From Fontibacterium abundans (lineage in GTDB: Bacteria; Pseudomonadota; Alphaproteobacteria; Pelagibacterales; Pelagibacteraceae), in assembly GCA_965235095.1 (NCBI GenBank), contig OZ249405.1: 64,000 nt of DNA; one strand, 5' to 3'. Below the pieces are notes generated by a model, which saw only the letters and a list, made by a program, of their open reading frames with translations, made no database searches and was not told the DNA's origin. This document shows, piece after piece, positions 1-6,716 of the stretch. The position numbers and the translations under genes are program-made. Position 1 is the first letter of the stretch. Each line of letters begins with the position of its first letter.

Positions 1-204
1 ATTAGGATTTGGTGTGTACATCGGTCGATCCATCAACGATCCGATTGAAACAACTTTACCACCACTTTTGAGTTTTTCTCTTGGCGATCCTTTATCAACA
101 TCTTCCCGAAGCTTCTTTAAGTATTCTTCGTAATCCTTTTGCTGTTTTAAGAACAAGCTTATTGCATCATCTATTGGATTAATTTTCTTTTGTTCCTGGG
201 CCAT
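1..204 (-). CDS. Hypothetical protein, 3' part cut by window edge
   Basis: An open frame runs on the minus strand from an ATG at 204 to the window edge without a stop (68 codons seen). The peptide begins MAQEQKKINPIDDAISLFLK and is charged, with a run of Lys/Glu/Asp that looks helical, then a Gly-containing turn (LKSGGKVVSIG). Base composition is less AT-rich than the genes to the right. I do not recognise the family; the style resembles small virion or accessory proteins of marine phages, but that is only an impression. A strong hairpin lies 11 bases upstream of the start and supplies the only AGG that could act as a ribosome binding site. Confidence 0.5.
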   Translation of the reverse strand, partial: MAQEQKKINPIDDAISLFLKQQKDYEEYLKKLREDVDKGSPREKLKSGGKVVSIGSLMDRPMYTPNPN

Positions 205-214
205 AAATTTTAAA

Positions 215-242
215 CCTGGGAGCGGATTTAGACGCTCCCAGG
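215..242 (-). promoter_or_regulatory. Perfect 10-bp hairpin in front of the edge ORF
   Basis: CCTGGGAGCG (215-224) and CGCTCCCAGG (233-242) are perfect inverted repeats around an 8-base loop. Neither side is followed by a T-run, so a simple intrinsic terminator is unlikely. On the minus strand the 3' arm ends 10 bases before the ATG at 204, so the hairpin covers the only Shine-Dalgarno-like AGG. It could be a 5'UTR stability or translation control element, or a processing signal. Confidence 0.5.
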
Positions 243-255
243 AGACTTATTACTA

Positions 256-407
256 TTATGAATGTCTTTTATAATATGGATTATAGAACTGATTATCTAG
301 TCCAGGGAATACCTTAAAATAAGTTATGAAATTTGGTTTCAGCGACTAGGTTAACTCTTGCTGCTTCTGGACTTTTTGGTTTTCTAATGTTTATGGTCGT
401 GAGAACC
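256..407 (-). pseudogene. Possible frameshifted gene remnant
   Basis: Two consecutive open stretches without start codons lie in different minus-strand frames: one reads IRKPKSPEAARVNLVAETKF and stops at 314, the next reads FITYFKVFPGLDNQFYNPYY and stops at 256. They would join into one sensible C-terminus with a single one-base shift near 325. The amino-acid composition looks like real protein, unlike random AT-rich sequence. This could be the eroded end of an accessory or phage gene, or chance; no family recognised. Confidence 0.25.
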
Positions 408-560
408 GCCTAAACCACAAGGCATAGCATTTATAGTCGATCCAGAAGTTTCGCCTTCTTTATGAAACAATGGGTTATATGCAACACCTCTGTAATTATG
501 CTCATAAATAATCACGATAAAAAAAGTAGCCAAGGCAATAAGATAAATTATATTTTTCAT
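384..560 (-). CDS. 58-aa membrane-anchored His/Cys small protein coupled to YeeE
   Basis: ATG at 560 overlaps the last base of the YeeE stop codon (TAATG), the usual mark of translational coupling; the stop is at 384. The protein starts MKNIIYLIALATFFIVIIYE, an N-terminal hydrophobic segment (about residues 3-19) that would act as a signal anchor, followed by a short extracytoplasmic tail with one Cys (about 48) in MPCGLGGS and a C-terminal His-rich HDHKH. The Cys and His suggest metal or sulfur handling, for example an accessory subunit of the neighbouring sulfur transporter. That role is inference; I do not recognise the family. Confidence 0.6.
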   Translation of the reverse strand: MKNIIYLIALATFFIVIIYEHNYRGVAYNPLFHKEGETSGSTINAMPCGLGGSHDHKH

Positions 561-1723
561 TAGTAAAAAAACTTTCTAGCTTTGACACCAAAGTAAGAGC
601 CAATAAATGCAAACAAAAACCAAACCCATCCATGCATGCTTCCTGATGCTATGCCACCAAAAAGAGCTCCAATATTGCAGCCAAAAGAAAGTCTTGCTCC
701 ATAACCCATAAAAAAACCTCCTATAACTGCTGCGTATATTAATTTTTTATTTATGGGGGCTTGATTTATAAAATTTCCAGCTAAAGCGGATGCTATTAAA
801 GCGCCTAAGATAATTCCCAAATTAGAAACTGTAGTTGGATCTGCAAGCAAACTATTTTCCAAAGCAATGGCAGGGTATGATAATTGCCAATAATCCCAAG
901 AAGCAATATCAATGCCGAAAAGTGAAGCAATTTTTGCTCCCCACAAGCCAAAAGAAAAAGTAACCGACCAAGGATGACCGGCAGCATGCAGCATTAAAAA
1001 ACTAAAAAAGACAAGCAGTACTGATCCTGCAAATAAGGGCCAAGGATCTCTTAATAAGTTAGAAGATGTAAATTTAAAAATATTATTATGATTAACACTT
1101 TTATTATTTTTTTTATCTATCGTAAAAACAACAACATAAAGAAATGTAAGCAAACTTAATTGAATTAACAGAGTATTTGATACCGTATAATTATTTAATA
1201 AAGAAATCGTTCCAAGAGACGGCAACGAAGACCAAAAAATAAAATGATACGTTCCCGCTAATGAACCAATAATAAAAAAAATTAAAGTAATAGCCATTTT
1301 GACATTGCCACTTCCTGCAGTGAATAATGTTCCAGATCCACAGCCACCACCTAATTGCATAGCAAAACCAAACATTAAAGAACCAATCACTACCGAAAGA
1401 CTAACAGGTGCAATAGCGCCAACAATCAATCCATCATAAAAAAAGCTTTTTTTACCAATAAAAAAAGAGAAAATAATTACTGCTAATGCAAGCATTAAAA
1501 ATTGAGCTCGTAAACCACTGCTATTTTTCTTTTCAATAAAATTTCTCCATCCCCAAGTAAATCCAAAGGCAGATTTATATAAAGTAAACCCCAAGCCAAT
1601 TCCTATTAGGAGGACTAGGAAGTGACGCAAGCCTATAGTTGAATAAGTCAGGTATGAAAATAATAATGAAAAAATTAAACCAAATAGAACAATAGGTGTT
1701 TCAGTTCTTCTTTGTGCAATCAT
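560..1723 (-). CDS. YeeE/YedE (TsuA-like) sulfur-compound transporter
   Basis: A 387-residue, nearly all-hydrophobic protein with about 9-10 membrane segments, of the DUF395/sulphur-transport family. The family uses conserved membrane Cys residues to relay thiosulfate into the cytoplasm. Two Cys stand out: C128 in GGGCGSGT and C349 in LSFGCNIGALFGG, each in the Gly-rich repeat typical of the family; a third Cys, present in characterised TsuA, is not seen. It lies downstream of a periplasmic sulfurtransferase (gap 69 bases containing a hairpin) and is coupled to a 58-residue protein. The context points to uptake of thiosulfate or another sulfane-sulfur compound. Family assignment is firm; the substrate is inferred. 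Confidence 0.85.
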   Translation of the reverse strand: MIAQRRTETPIVLFGLIFSLLFSYLTYSTIGLRHFLVLLIGIGLGFTLYKSAFGFTWGWRNFIEKKNSSGLRAQFLMLALAVIIFSFFIGKKSFFYDGLIVGAIAPVSLSVVIGSLMFGFAMQLGGGCGSGTLFTAGSGNVKMAITLIFFIIGSLAGTYHFIFWSSLPSLGTISLLNNYTVSNTLLIQLSLLTFLYVVVFTIDKKNNKSVNHNNIFKFTSSNLLRDPWPLFAGSVLLVFFSFLMLHAAGHPWSVTFSFGLWGAKIASLFGIDIASWDYWQLSYPAIALENSLLADPTTVSNLGIILGALIASALAGNFINQAPINKKLIYAAVIGGFFMGYGARLSFGCNIGALFGGIASGSMHGWVWFLFAFIGSYFGVKARKFFY

Positions 1724-1746
1724 AAAAGATATGTACGTTAAATTAT

Positions 1747-1775
1747 AATGCGGACAAATCTAAATTGCCCGCATT
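1747..1775 (-). terminator. Intercistronic hairpin between sulfurtransferase and YeeE genes
   Basis: AATGCGGGCAA and TTGTCCGCATT (minus-strand RNA) form an 11-bp stem with one G-U pair around a 7-base loop. On the plus strand the same arms carry an A-C mismatch but are followed by TTTTCTTT. For minus-strand transcription it lies after the sulfurtransferase stop and before the YeeE start, so it may attenuate read-through or protect the upstream message rather than fully terminate. Confidence 0.45.
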
Positions 1776-1792
1776 TTCTTTAAAGATTAAAA

Positions 1793-2698
1793 TTATCCTT
1801 TTATAACTTTATTCTTAGGGTTTTGCTCCCAATGAGCCCAAGAACCGTCATATACTTTGACATCAGGAATATTTGCAACTTGATTCAAGGCAAACCAAAC
1901 AGTGGCCGCCCAGTGACCTGTATTACAATAAGTTATATAACCTTTGAAATCTTTGATTTGAGCTTGGTCATATAATTTCAAAATTTCTTCTTTTGACTTA
2001 ATAAAACCATCATCGCTAATCGTTTTGCTCTCTTCTATATTAATTGCATCAGGAATTCTCCCTGCTATTTTTAAATCAGGATGCTTTGTTTCACCTGTAA
2101 AAAATACACTAGGACGAGCATCAATTAAGCAAATACCATTTGTTTCTTTTTTTGCGTTTTTAACTTCAGTGTATGAAGCGGTATATTTTTTGTTAATTGT
2201 CGCTGTATAAGTTTTTGGTTTAAGTATATTTTCTCCAGCCTCAACCTTGTAACCAGCTTTTTGCCAAGACTTAAATCCTCCATTTAAAATAGAAACATTT
2301 TCATGGCCTAATGTTTTAAAAGTCCAATAAATTCTTGCTGCACTTCCAAAGTCAGTTGAGTCCACGCCACCATAAACAATAATAACATGTTTTGTGTTAT
2401 CAATACCAAGACCTCCCACTAACTTTTCTAATGGTTTTTTTCCTGGAAATTGTCCAACCACACCATTAACAGTAGCTCTCCATCCAGCTGTTAAGTAATC
2501 TGAATGTACGGAACCTGGTATATGTGCTTTTTTGAATGTTTCATACGATCCACCATCAATTTTATTTCTGATATCTAATACAAAAACATTTTTATTATTT
2601 AAATTTTTATTTACCCATGTTGCATCAACCAATGGCTCAGCAGAAAACACCGATGTTGAAAAGAAGACAAAGAATATTGTTGTTATTATTTTTTTCAT
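1793..2698 (-). CDS. Periplasmic two-domain thiosulfate/3-mercaptopyruvate sulfurtransferase
   Basis: The 301-residue protein has an N-terminal signal peptide (cleavage likely after SVFSA, about residue 20) followed by two rhodanese domains. The first, about 25-150, contains VLDIRNK and AHIPGSVHSDY and lacks the catalytic Cys; the second, about 165-295, contains IDARPSVFF and the active-site loop YCNTGHWA with catalytic C258. The loop differs from the usual CRxGxR/T of cytoplasmic SseA. Being exported, it would transfer sulfane sulfur in the periplasm, upstream of the YeeE transporter. The family is clear; whether thiosulfate or mercaptopyruvate is the donor cannot be told. Confidence 0.88.
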   Translation of the reverse strand: MKKIITTIFFVFFSTSVFSAEPLVDATWVNKNLNNKNVFVLDIRNKIDGGSYETFKKAHIPGSVHSDYLTAGWRATVNGVVGQFPGKKPLEKLVGGLGIDNTKHVIIVYGGVDSTDFGSAARIYWTFKTLGHENVSILNGGFKSWQKAGYKVEAGENILKPKTYTATINKKYTASYTEVKNAKKETNGICLIDARPSVFFTGETKHPDLKIAGRIPDAINIEESKTISDDGFIKSKEEILKLYDQAQIKDFKGYITYCNTGHWAATVWFALNQVANIPDVKVYDGSWAHWEQNPKNKVIKG

Positions 2699-3010
2699 TT
2701 TTTACCTTTTTTATTGTTAAATTTATTTTAGCTTTTAGTGGATTTGAAATAGTATTTAATTCTAATTAAATCAATATTTAGAGAAAAATAAGTTAATAAT
2801 TAACAATTTAAGGTCGTTTAGTAGTAAATTATTTTGTTATATTGATGATTATCAAAATAAAATATTAAAAAAACTATTTAATTTGTAAAAAAATTTCAAT
2901 TTTCTTTGATTTTGCTGGATAAATGGAGTTATTGAAAGTCTTACTAAAAGGATACTACATTAAAAAATTAAGATAAGCTGTTGATATGCGCGACTTACTT
3001 TAAAAAAAAT
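2699..3010. other. AT-rich intergenic region, no gene seen
   Basis: About 310 bases with no credible reading frame, no tRNA fold and no strong hairpin. AAAGGT just before 2698 is a plausible ribosome binding site for the sulfurtransferase gene, so its promoter should be in the left part of this stretch. The right part follows the ATP-grasp stop. Confidence 0.6.
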
Positions 3011-3946
3011 TTAATTAAAATTTTTTTTTAATTTATTTAGTTCAACTTTAAGAAGTTCTGCAATCATTCTCATTCCCAATAAAGTTGTTTTTTTCTCAGC
3101 AAGCGAATTATAGTTAGTATTAGTATTCACATCATATGTGTAACTAACGCCATTTCTATCATTGATATATTCAATCCCTGCAACTTCAATATGGTTTGCC
3201 TTTAAGAAGTTTTCATATTTTTTAATGATTGGATCTTTATAATCTTTAACGATCATAAATTTACTACCGTCAGCATTCGTCGGGCAAAACTGTTCTTCAA
3301 CATTACATGCATCAGCTGGGCATAATTCAAAGCTATCGCTGGCATCAACTTGCACTGCGTAATAAAATTTTGAATCAATAAACTCAATACGAGTAATTAC
3401 TTTTGGATCCGCTTCAATAAACTCTTGCAGAATAGTAATCCCGTCAATGGACTCTTCAAACTGATTTCCAGTTACATACTTTTCTAATTCAGCTTTATTT
3501 TGAAATAGTTTAACTCCAAGGCCTCGTCCAGCGCGATTATGTTTAGTTATGAAAGGTTTAGTAAAATGATCTGCAGCAGATAAAATGCTTTCTTTTCCTG
3601 AACAGAAAATAGATTTTGGGGTTTTAATATTATGCTCATTTAATTTTTTATACTGAAGAGATTTGCTAATTTCTAAAGCTAAAGCATTTTCACCATTGAT
3701 AATTCTTCTATTGTGGGCTGATAACCAATTTAAAATTACCGCTGTATATTCAGGAGCAAAACGGTGACCTCTGGAATGTGAAGAAGCGCTCATACGATTA
3801 TAAAAAACTCCAACAGGTGGAACAGATGCAGTATCTAAATTTACCTTTGCCATATGCCAATCTTCAAAGGGCACTGATAGTTTTTGCAATTGTTCTTTGA
3901 GTGGTAAAGTCCACTCATCATTTTCATGAATGATGTAAGCTTTCAT
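3011..3946 (-). CDS. ATP-grasp ligase of RimK/glutathione-synthase type
   Basis: A 311-residue cytoplasmic protein with the ATP-grasp layout: an N-terminal domain with conserved FYNRMSASSHSRGH, then a nucleotide-binding fold with KPFITKHNRAGRGLGVKLF (about 130-148), ILQEFIEADPKVITRIEF (about 170-190) and a C-terminal metal-binding DVNTNTNYN (about 283-291). These enzymes join a carboxylate to an amine or thiol through an acyl phosphate. No substrate can be assigned. It is monocistronic on the minus strand and divergent from the mtnP-rSAM operon. Start chosen at the ATG giving MKAYIIHENDEW. Confidence 0.75.
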   Translation of the reverse strand: MKAYIIHENDEWTLPLKEQLQKLSVPFEDWHMAKVNLDTASVPPVGVFYNRMSASSHSRGHRFAPEYTAVILNWLSAHNRRIINGENALALEISKSLQYKKLNEHNIKTPKSIFCSGKESILSAADHFTKPFITKHNRAGRGLGVKLFQNKAELEKYVTGNQFEESIDGITILQEFIEADPKVITRIEFIDSKFYYAVQVDASDSFELCPADACNVEEQFCPTNADGSKFMIVKDYKDPIIKKYENFLKANHIEVAGIEYINDRNGVSYTYDVNTNTNYNSLAEKKTTLLGMRMIAELLKVELNKLKKNFN

Positions 3947-4113
3947 AAATTAATAAAAATAACAAAGTTAATAATCAAGATATTAGCAAATAGAGAAATG
4001 TTTTTGCTAATCATCTGTACTTTTTTAATAGCATATCGAAAAGCTTTTTTATATTCAAGCAAAGTAGTAGTATCTCTGAACAAGATCCTTTTTTTTTGGA
4101 TAATTAGTAATAC

Positions 4114-4132
4114 TTGACAGTTATGTTATAAT
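4114..4132 (+). promoter_or_regulatory. Promoter-like sequence upstream of the mtnP-like operon
   Basis: A consensus TTGACA (4114-4119) and a consensus TATAAT (4127-4132) lie just before the ATG at 4150, but only 7 bases apart, so they cannot serve as one -35/-10 pair. Either one may belong to a separate overlapping promoter. The gap between this operon and the divergent ATP-grasp gene must hold the promoters of both. Confidence 0.35.
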
Positions 4133-4149
4133 TTATTTTAAAAAAAGTC

Positions 4150-5016
4150 ATGAGCAAATTAGGAATTATTGGTGGAAGTGGCCTTTATAATATGGAGGGG
4201 CTAGAAGATTCTAAATGGATAAAAGTAAATACGCCATGGGGAAGCCCTTCCGATGAAATTTTACAAGCAAAACTGAAGGGTAAAGAAATTTTTTTTTTAC
4301 CACGACATGGCAGAGAGCATAAAATTAATCCATCCAACATTAATTTTAGAGCAAATATAGATGCTTTAAAACAACTGGGCGTTACAGATATTCTTTCCAT
4401 GTCAGCAGTTGGTTCATTGAAAGAAAGCTTAGAGCCTGGAAAATTTGTAATAATTGATCAATTTATTGATAGAACATTTGCAAGGGTTAACACTTTTTTT
4501 GATAAAGAAATTGTCGCCCACGTTTCCATGGCAAAACCCACAAGTCTAGGCCTTATGAAAACGTGTGAGAAAATATTGAAAAAATTAAATATACCTTTTC
4601 AAAAGGGCGGGACTTATTTGGTAATGGAAGGGCCACAATTTTCAACCCTTGCAGAATCTAATCTTTATAGAAGCTGGGGGTTAGATGTTATTGGAATGAC
4701 TAATATGCCAGAGGCAAAGTTAGCAAGAGAGGCTGAAATTCGTTACGCAACCATTGCAATGGTTACTGATTTTGATTGTTGGCACCCAGACCATGAGGCT
4801 GTTTCGGTGGCGCAAGTGATTAAAACTTTATTAAGTAATGCAGAAAAAGCAAAAAAAGTTGTGGCAGAAGTTTTAATGTCCTTTGAAGAAGATATTGATG
4901 CAAAAGATCCTGCCAATCATTGTTTAGATGTTGCAATCATTACTGATAAAAAAGTTTGGACAAAAGAGACAATTAAAAATTTATCTAATATTGCTGGAAG
5001 AGTTTTAAATAAATGA
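4150..5016 (+). CDS. mtnP: Purine nucleoside/5'-methylthioadenosine phosphorylase
   Basis: The 288-residue protein belongs to the trimeric PNP/MTAP family: GGSGLY near the N-terminus (phosphate loop), PRHGREHKINPSNINFRAN (about 51-70), MEGPQFSTLAES and the signature MTNMPEAKLAREAEI (about 190-204), then TDFDCWH. It phosphorolyses 5'-deoxy-5'-substituted adenosines, canonically methylthioadenosine, giving adenine and a ribose-1-phosphate. Its stop overlaps the start of the radical SAM gene by 4 bases, so the two products are made together. Besides methionine salvage, a phosphorylase of this type is what would remove adenine from a SAM-derived adenosyl adduct, as in arsenosugar formation. Family certain; pathway inferred. 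Confidence 0.9.
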   Translation: MSKLGIIGGSGLYNMEGLEDSKWIKVNTPWGSPSDEILQAKLKGKEIFFLPRHGREHKINPSNINFRANIDALKQLGVTDILSMSAVGSLKESLEPGKFVIIDQFIDRTFARVNTFFDKEIVAHVSMAKPTSLGLMKTCEKILKKLNIPFQKGGTYLVMEGPQFSTLAESNLYRSWGLDVIGMTNMPEAKLAREAEIRYATIAMVTDFDCWHPDHEAVSVAQVIKTLLSNAEKAKKVVAEVLMSFEEDIDAKDPANHCLDVAIITDKKVWTKETIKNLSNIAGRVLNK

Positions 5017-5915
5017 AATTTAATAACTTAAAATTAACTGCAGATGGTAAAGCAAGAGCTTTCATCGAAGCACAAGATCTTAAAACCCTTTGGTTTAATA
5101 CCGGAACTTTATGTAATTTAACTTGCAAAAATTGCTATATCGAAAGCAGCCCAACTAATGATCGTCTTTCTTATTTAAGCTTTGCTGAATATTTAACGAT
5201 GATGAATGAGGCAAAACAAGAGCGATTTTGTTTATCTGAAATAGGTTTTACAGGAGGCGAACCCTTCATGAATAAAGATTTTCCTAAAATGTTAACCCAT
5301 GCAGTTAAACAAGGATTAGATGTACTGGTGTTAACGAATGCCATGAAGCCCATGTTAAATAAAAAGAAAGAAATTTTAATGATAGATAGAGATAGATTAA
5401 CTTTTAGGATTTCAATCGATCATGTTGATCAATTAAAACATGAACAGATAAGAGGAGCTAATAGTTATGAGCCGATGATGGAAGGATTAAGATGGTTGCG
5501 GGATAATGGTTTTAAGATGAGCTTAGCAACACGTTTAATGTGGGGCGAAAGTGAAGAAGATACCAGAAAAGCATTTGCTAAATTTATTTTAAAAAATCAA
5601 TTGCCCATGGATGCTTATTCAATGAAGGATCTGGTCACTTTTACCGAAATGGATGTTAAAAAAGATACCCCAGAGATTACAACCGAATGTTGGTCAATCT
5701 TAAATAAAAATCCAAAAACTGTGATGTGTTCTTCATCTCGAATGATTGTGAAGAAAAAAGGAAATGAGAAACTATCTGTAATAGCCTGCACTTTACTTCC
5801 TTATGATGAAGCTTTTGATCTTGGTTCATCTTTAAAATCATCTATGCAAAGAATTTATCTAAATCATCCTCATTGCTCAAAGTTTTGTGTTCTTGGAGGA
5901 TCAAGTTGCAGTTAA
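5013..5915 (+). CDS. Radical SAM enzyme, ArsS/rSAM-selenodomain-like
   Basis: The 300-residue protein has the radical SAM cluster motif CNLTCKNC (C34, C38, C41) after a beta strand LWFNTGTL, GGEP at 81-84 for SAM binding, and a TIM-barrel-like body. The C-terminus adds Cys in MCSSSRM, ACTLLP and finally HCSKFCVLGGSSCS. That tail recalls the HCxxCxAGxGSSC ending of the ArsS/TIGR04167 family, though the protein is not a clear member. It is translationally coupled to the mtnP-like gene (ATGA overlap) and followed by a VTT protein and a fused glycosyltransferase, partners that commonly accompany this radical SAM family. Radical SAM chemistry is certain; the arsenical or other substrate is inference. 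Confidence 0.8.
   Translation: MKFNNLKLTADGKARAFIEAQDLKTLWFNTGTLCNLTCKNCYIESSPTNDRLSYLSFAEYLTMMNEAKQERFCLSEIGFTGGEPFMNKDFPKMLTHAVKQGLDVLVLTNAMKPMLNKKKEILMIDRDRLTFRISIDHVDQLKHEQIRGANSYEPMMEGLRWLRDNGFKMSLATRLMWGESEEDTRKAFAKFILKNQLPMDAYSMKDLVTFTEMDVKKDTPEITTECWSILNKNPKTVMCSSSRMIVKKKGNEKLSVIACTLLPYDEAFDLGSSLKSSMQRIYLNHPHCSKFCVLGGSSCS
5895..5900 (+). promoter_or_regulatory. Strong ribosome binding site selecting a TTG start
   Basis: GGAGGA lies 5 bases before TTG at 5906. A more upstream in-frame start at 5873 has no such site and would run deep into the radical SAM gene. This supports 5906 as the real start of the VTT-domain gene. Confidence 0.6.
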
Positions 5916-6583
5916 ACAAAAAGATCATCATTTTTTTATTTTTATTTCTTATTATTGTCATTGTTGGATTTAACTATGATGACGTTTTAAGCCTTGAAGT
6001 AATCAAACAACGATATCAGGAATTACAGTTACTCATCGACGCAAACTCATTTTTTTATTATTTTATTTTTTTTATAACCTACATTGTTGTCACTGCACTT
6101 GCCCTTCCTATTTCATTATTAAAAACGTTACTTGCTGGAGCGCTTTTTGGTCTTTTACCTGGAGTCATCCTAACTTCATTTGCAAGCACCATTGGATCAA
6201 CATTATGTTTTTTACTCTCAAGGTATTTGTTTAAAGATTATGTCCAAGGAAAATATCAAAAATATTTGGGTAAAATTAATCAAGGAATTAAAGATGAAGG
6301 ATTGCTTTACTTATTATTTTTGCGCTTAAGTCCGATTTTTCCTTTCTTTGTCATCAACTTAACTTTTGGCTTAACACATATGAAGTGGACTAATTTTTAT
6401 TGGATTTCTCAATTAGGCATGTTGCCTGCCACAATTTTATTTGTAAATGCAGGCGTTCAGCTTTCACAAATCAATGATGTAAAAGATATCTTAACTTTAA
6501 ATGTTATTATTTCATTCTCAGCCCTTGGACTTTTGCCTATAATAACAAAAAGAATTTATGAAAGATTCAAAAGACAAAATTAA
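5906..6583 (+). CDS. TVP38/TMEM64 (VTT/DedA-like) membrane protein
   Basis: About 225 residues from a TTG start at 5906. It has an N-terminal membrane helix (IIIFLFLFLIIVIVGF) and the VTT/SNARE-associated domain: a re-entrant region with ALALPISLLKTLLAGALFGLLPGVILTSFASTIGSTLCFLLSRYLF and the later FLRLSPIFPFFVINLTFGLTHM. The family includes transporters and scramblase-like proteins of the inner membrane. It overlaps the end of the radical SAM gene by 10 bases and the next small gene by 26. VTT proteins are frequent companions of the rSAM-associated transferases found downstream. Confidence 0.85.
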   Translation: MQLNKKIIIFLFLFLIIVIVGFNYDDVLSLEVIKQRYQELQLLIDANSFFYYFIFFITYIVVTALALPISLLKTLLAGALFGLLPGVILTSFASTIGSTLCFLLSRYLFKDYVQGKYQKYLGKINQGIKDEGLLYLLFLRLSPIFPFFVINLTFGLTHMKWTNFYWISQLGMLPATILFVNAGVQLSQINDVKDILTLNVIISFSALGLLPIITKRIYERFKRQN

Positions 6584-6716
6584 TAAGTTCATCAAGACCG
6601 AGTGTGGTATTGACCAGTATTATCTGCTTAAAAAAAGAAAAGGCTTTTGGAATAAATTAAGGCTTTATTGGTTTGTTAGTATTGGAACGATAAGGGACTT
6701 GTTCATTCGTAAATAA
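6558..6716 (+). CDS. 52-aa basic hypothetical protein, coupled on both sides
   Basis: ATG at 6558 lies inside the end of the VTT gene, and the stop TAA (6714-6716) overlaps the ATG of the glycosyltransferase gene in TAATG. The protein begins MKDSKDKINKFIKTECGIDQ and continues with basic and aromatic residues (KKRKGFWNKLRLYWF) that could form an amphipathic or membrane-surface helix. Coupling to both neighbours strongly suggests it is translated. I do not recognise it; a role as a peptide partner or substrate of the radical SAM enzyme is conceivable but unsupported. Confidence 0.6.
   Translation: MKDSKDKINKFIKTECGIDQYYLLKKRKGFWNKLRLYWFVSIGTIRDLFIRK

Noticed and set aside
4082..4104. GATCC-T9-GGAT as a terminator before the mtnP-like operon
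   Set aside because: The 4-5 bp stem is too weak and no plus-strand gene ends just upstream.
3926..4117. Plus-strand 63-aa hydrophobic frame in the gap before the mtnP-like gene
   Set aside because: It begins antisense to the ATP-grasp gene, has no ribosome binding site and looks like AT-rich noise; the region is more likely promoters.
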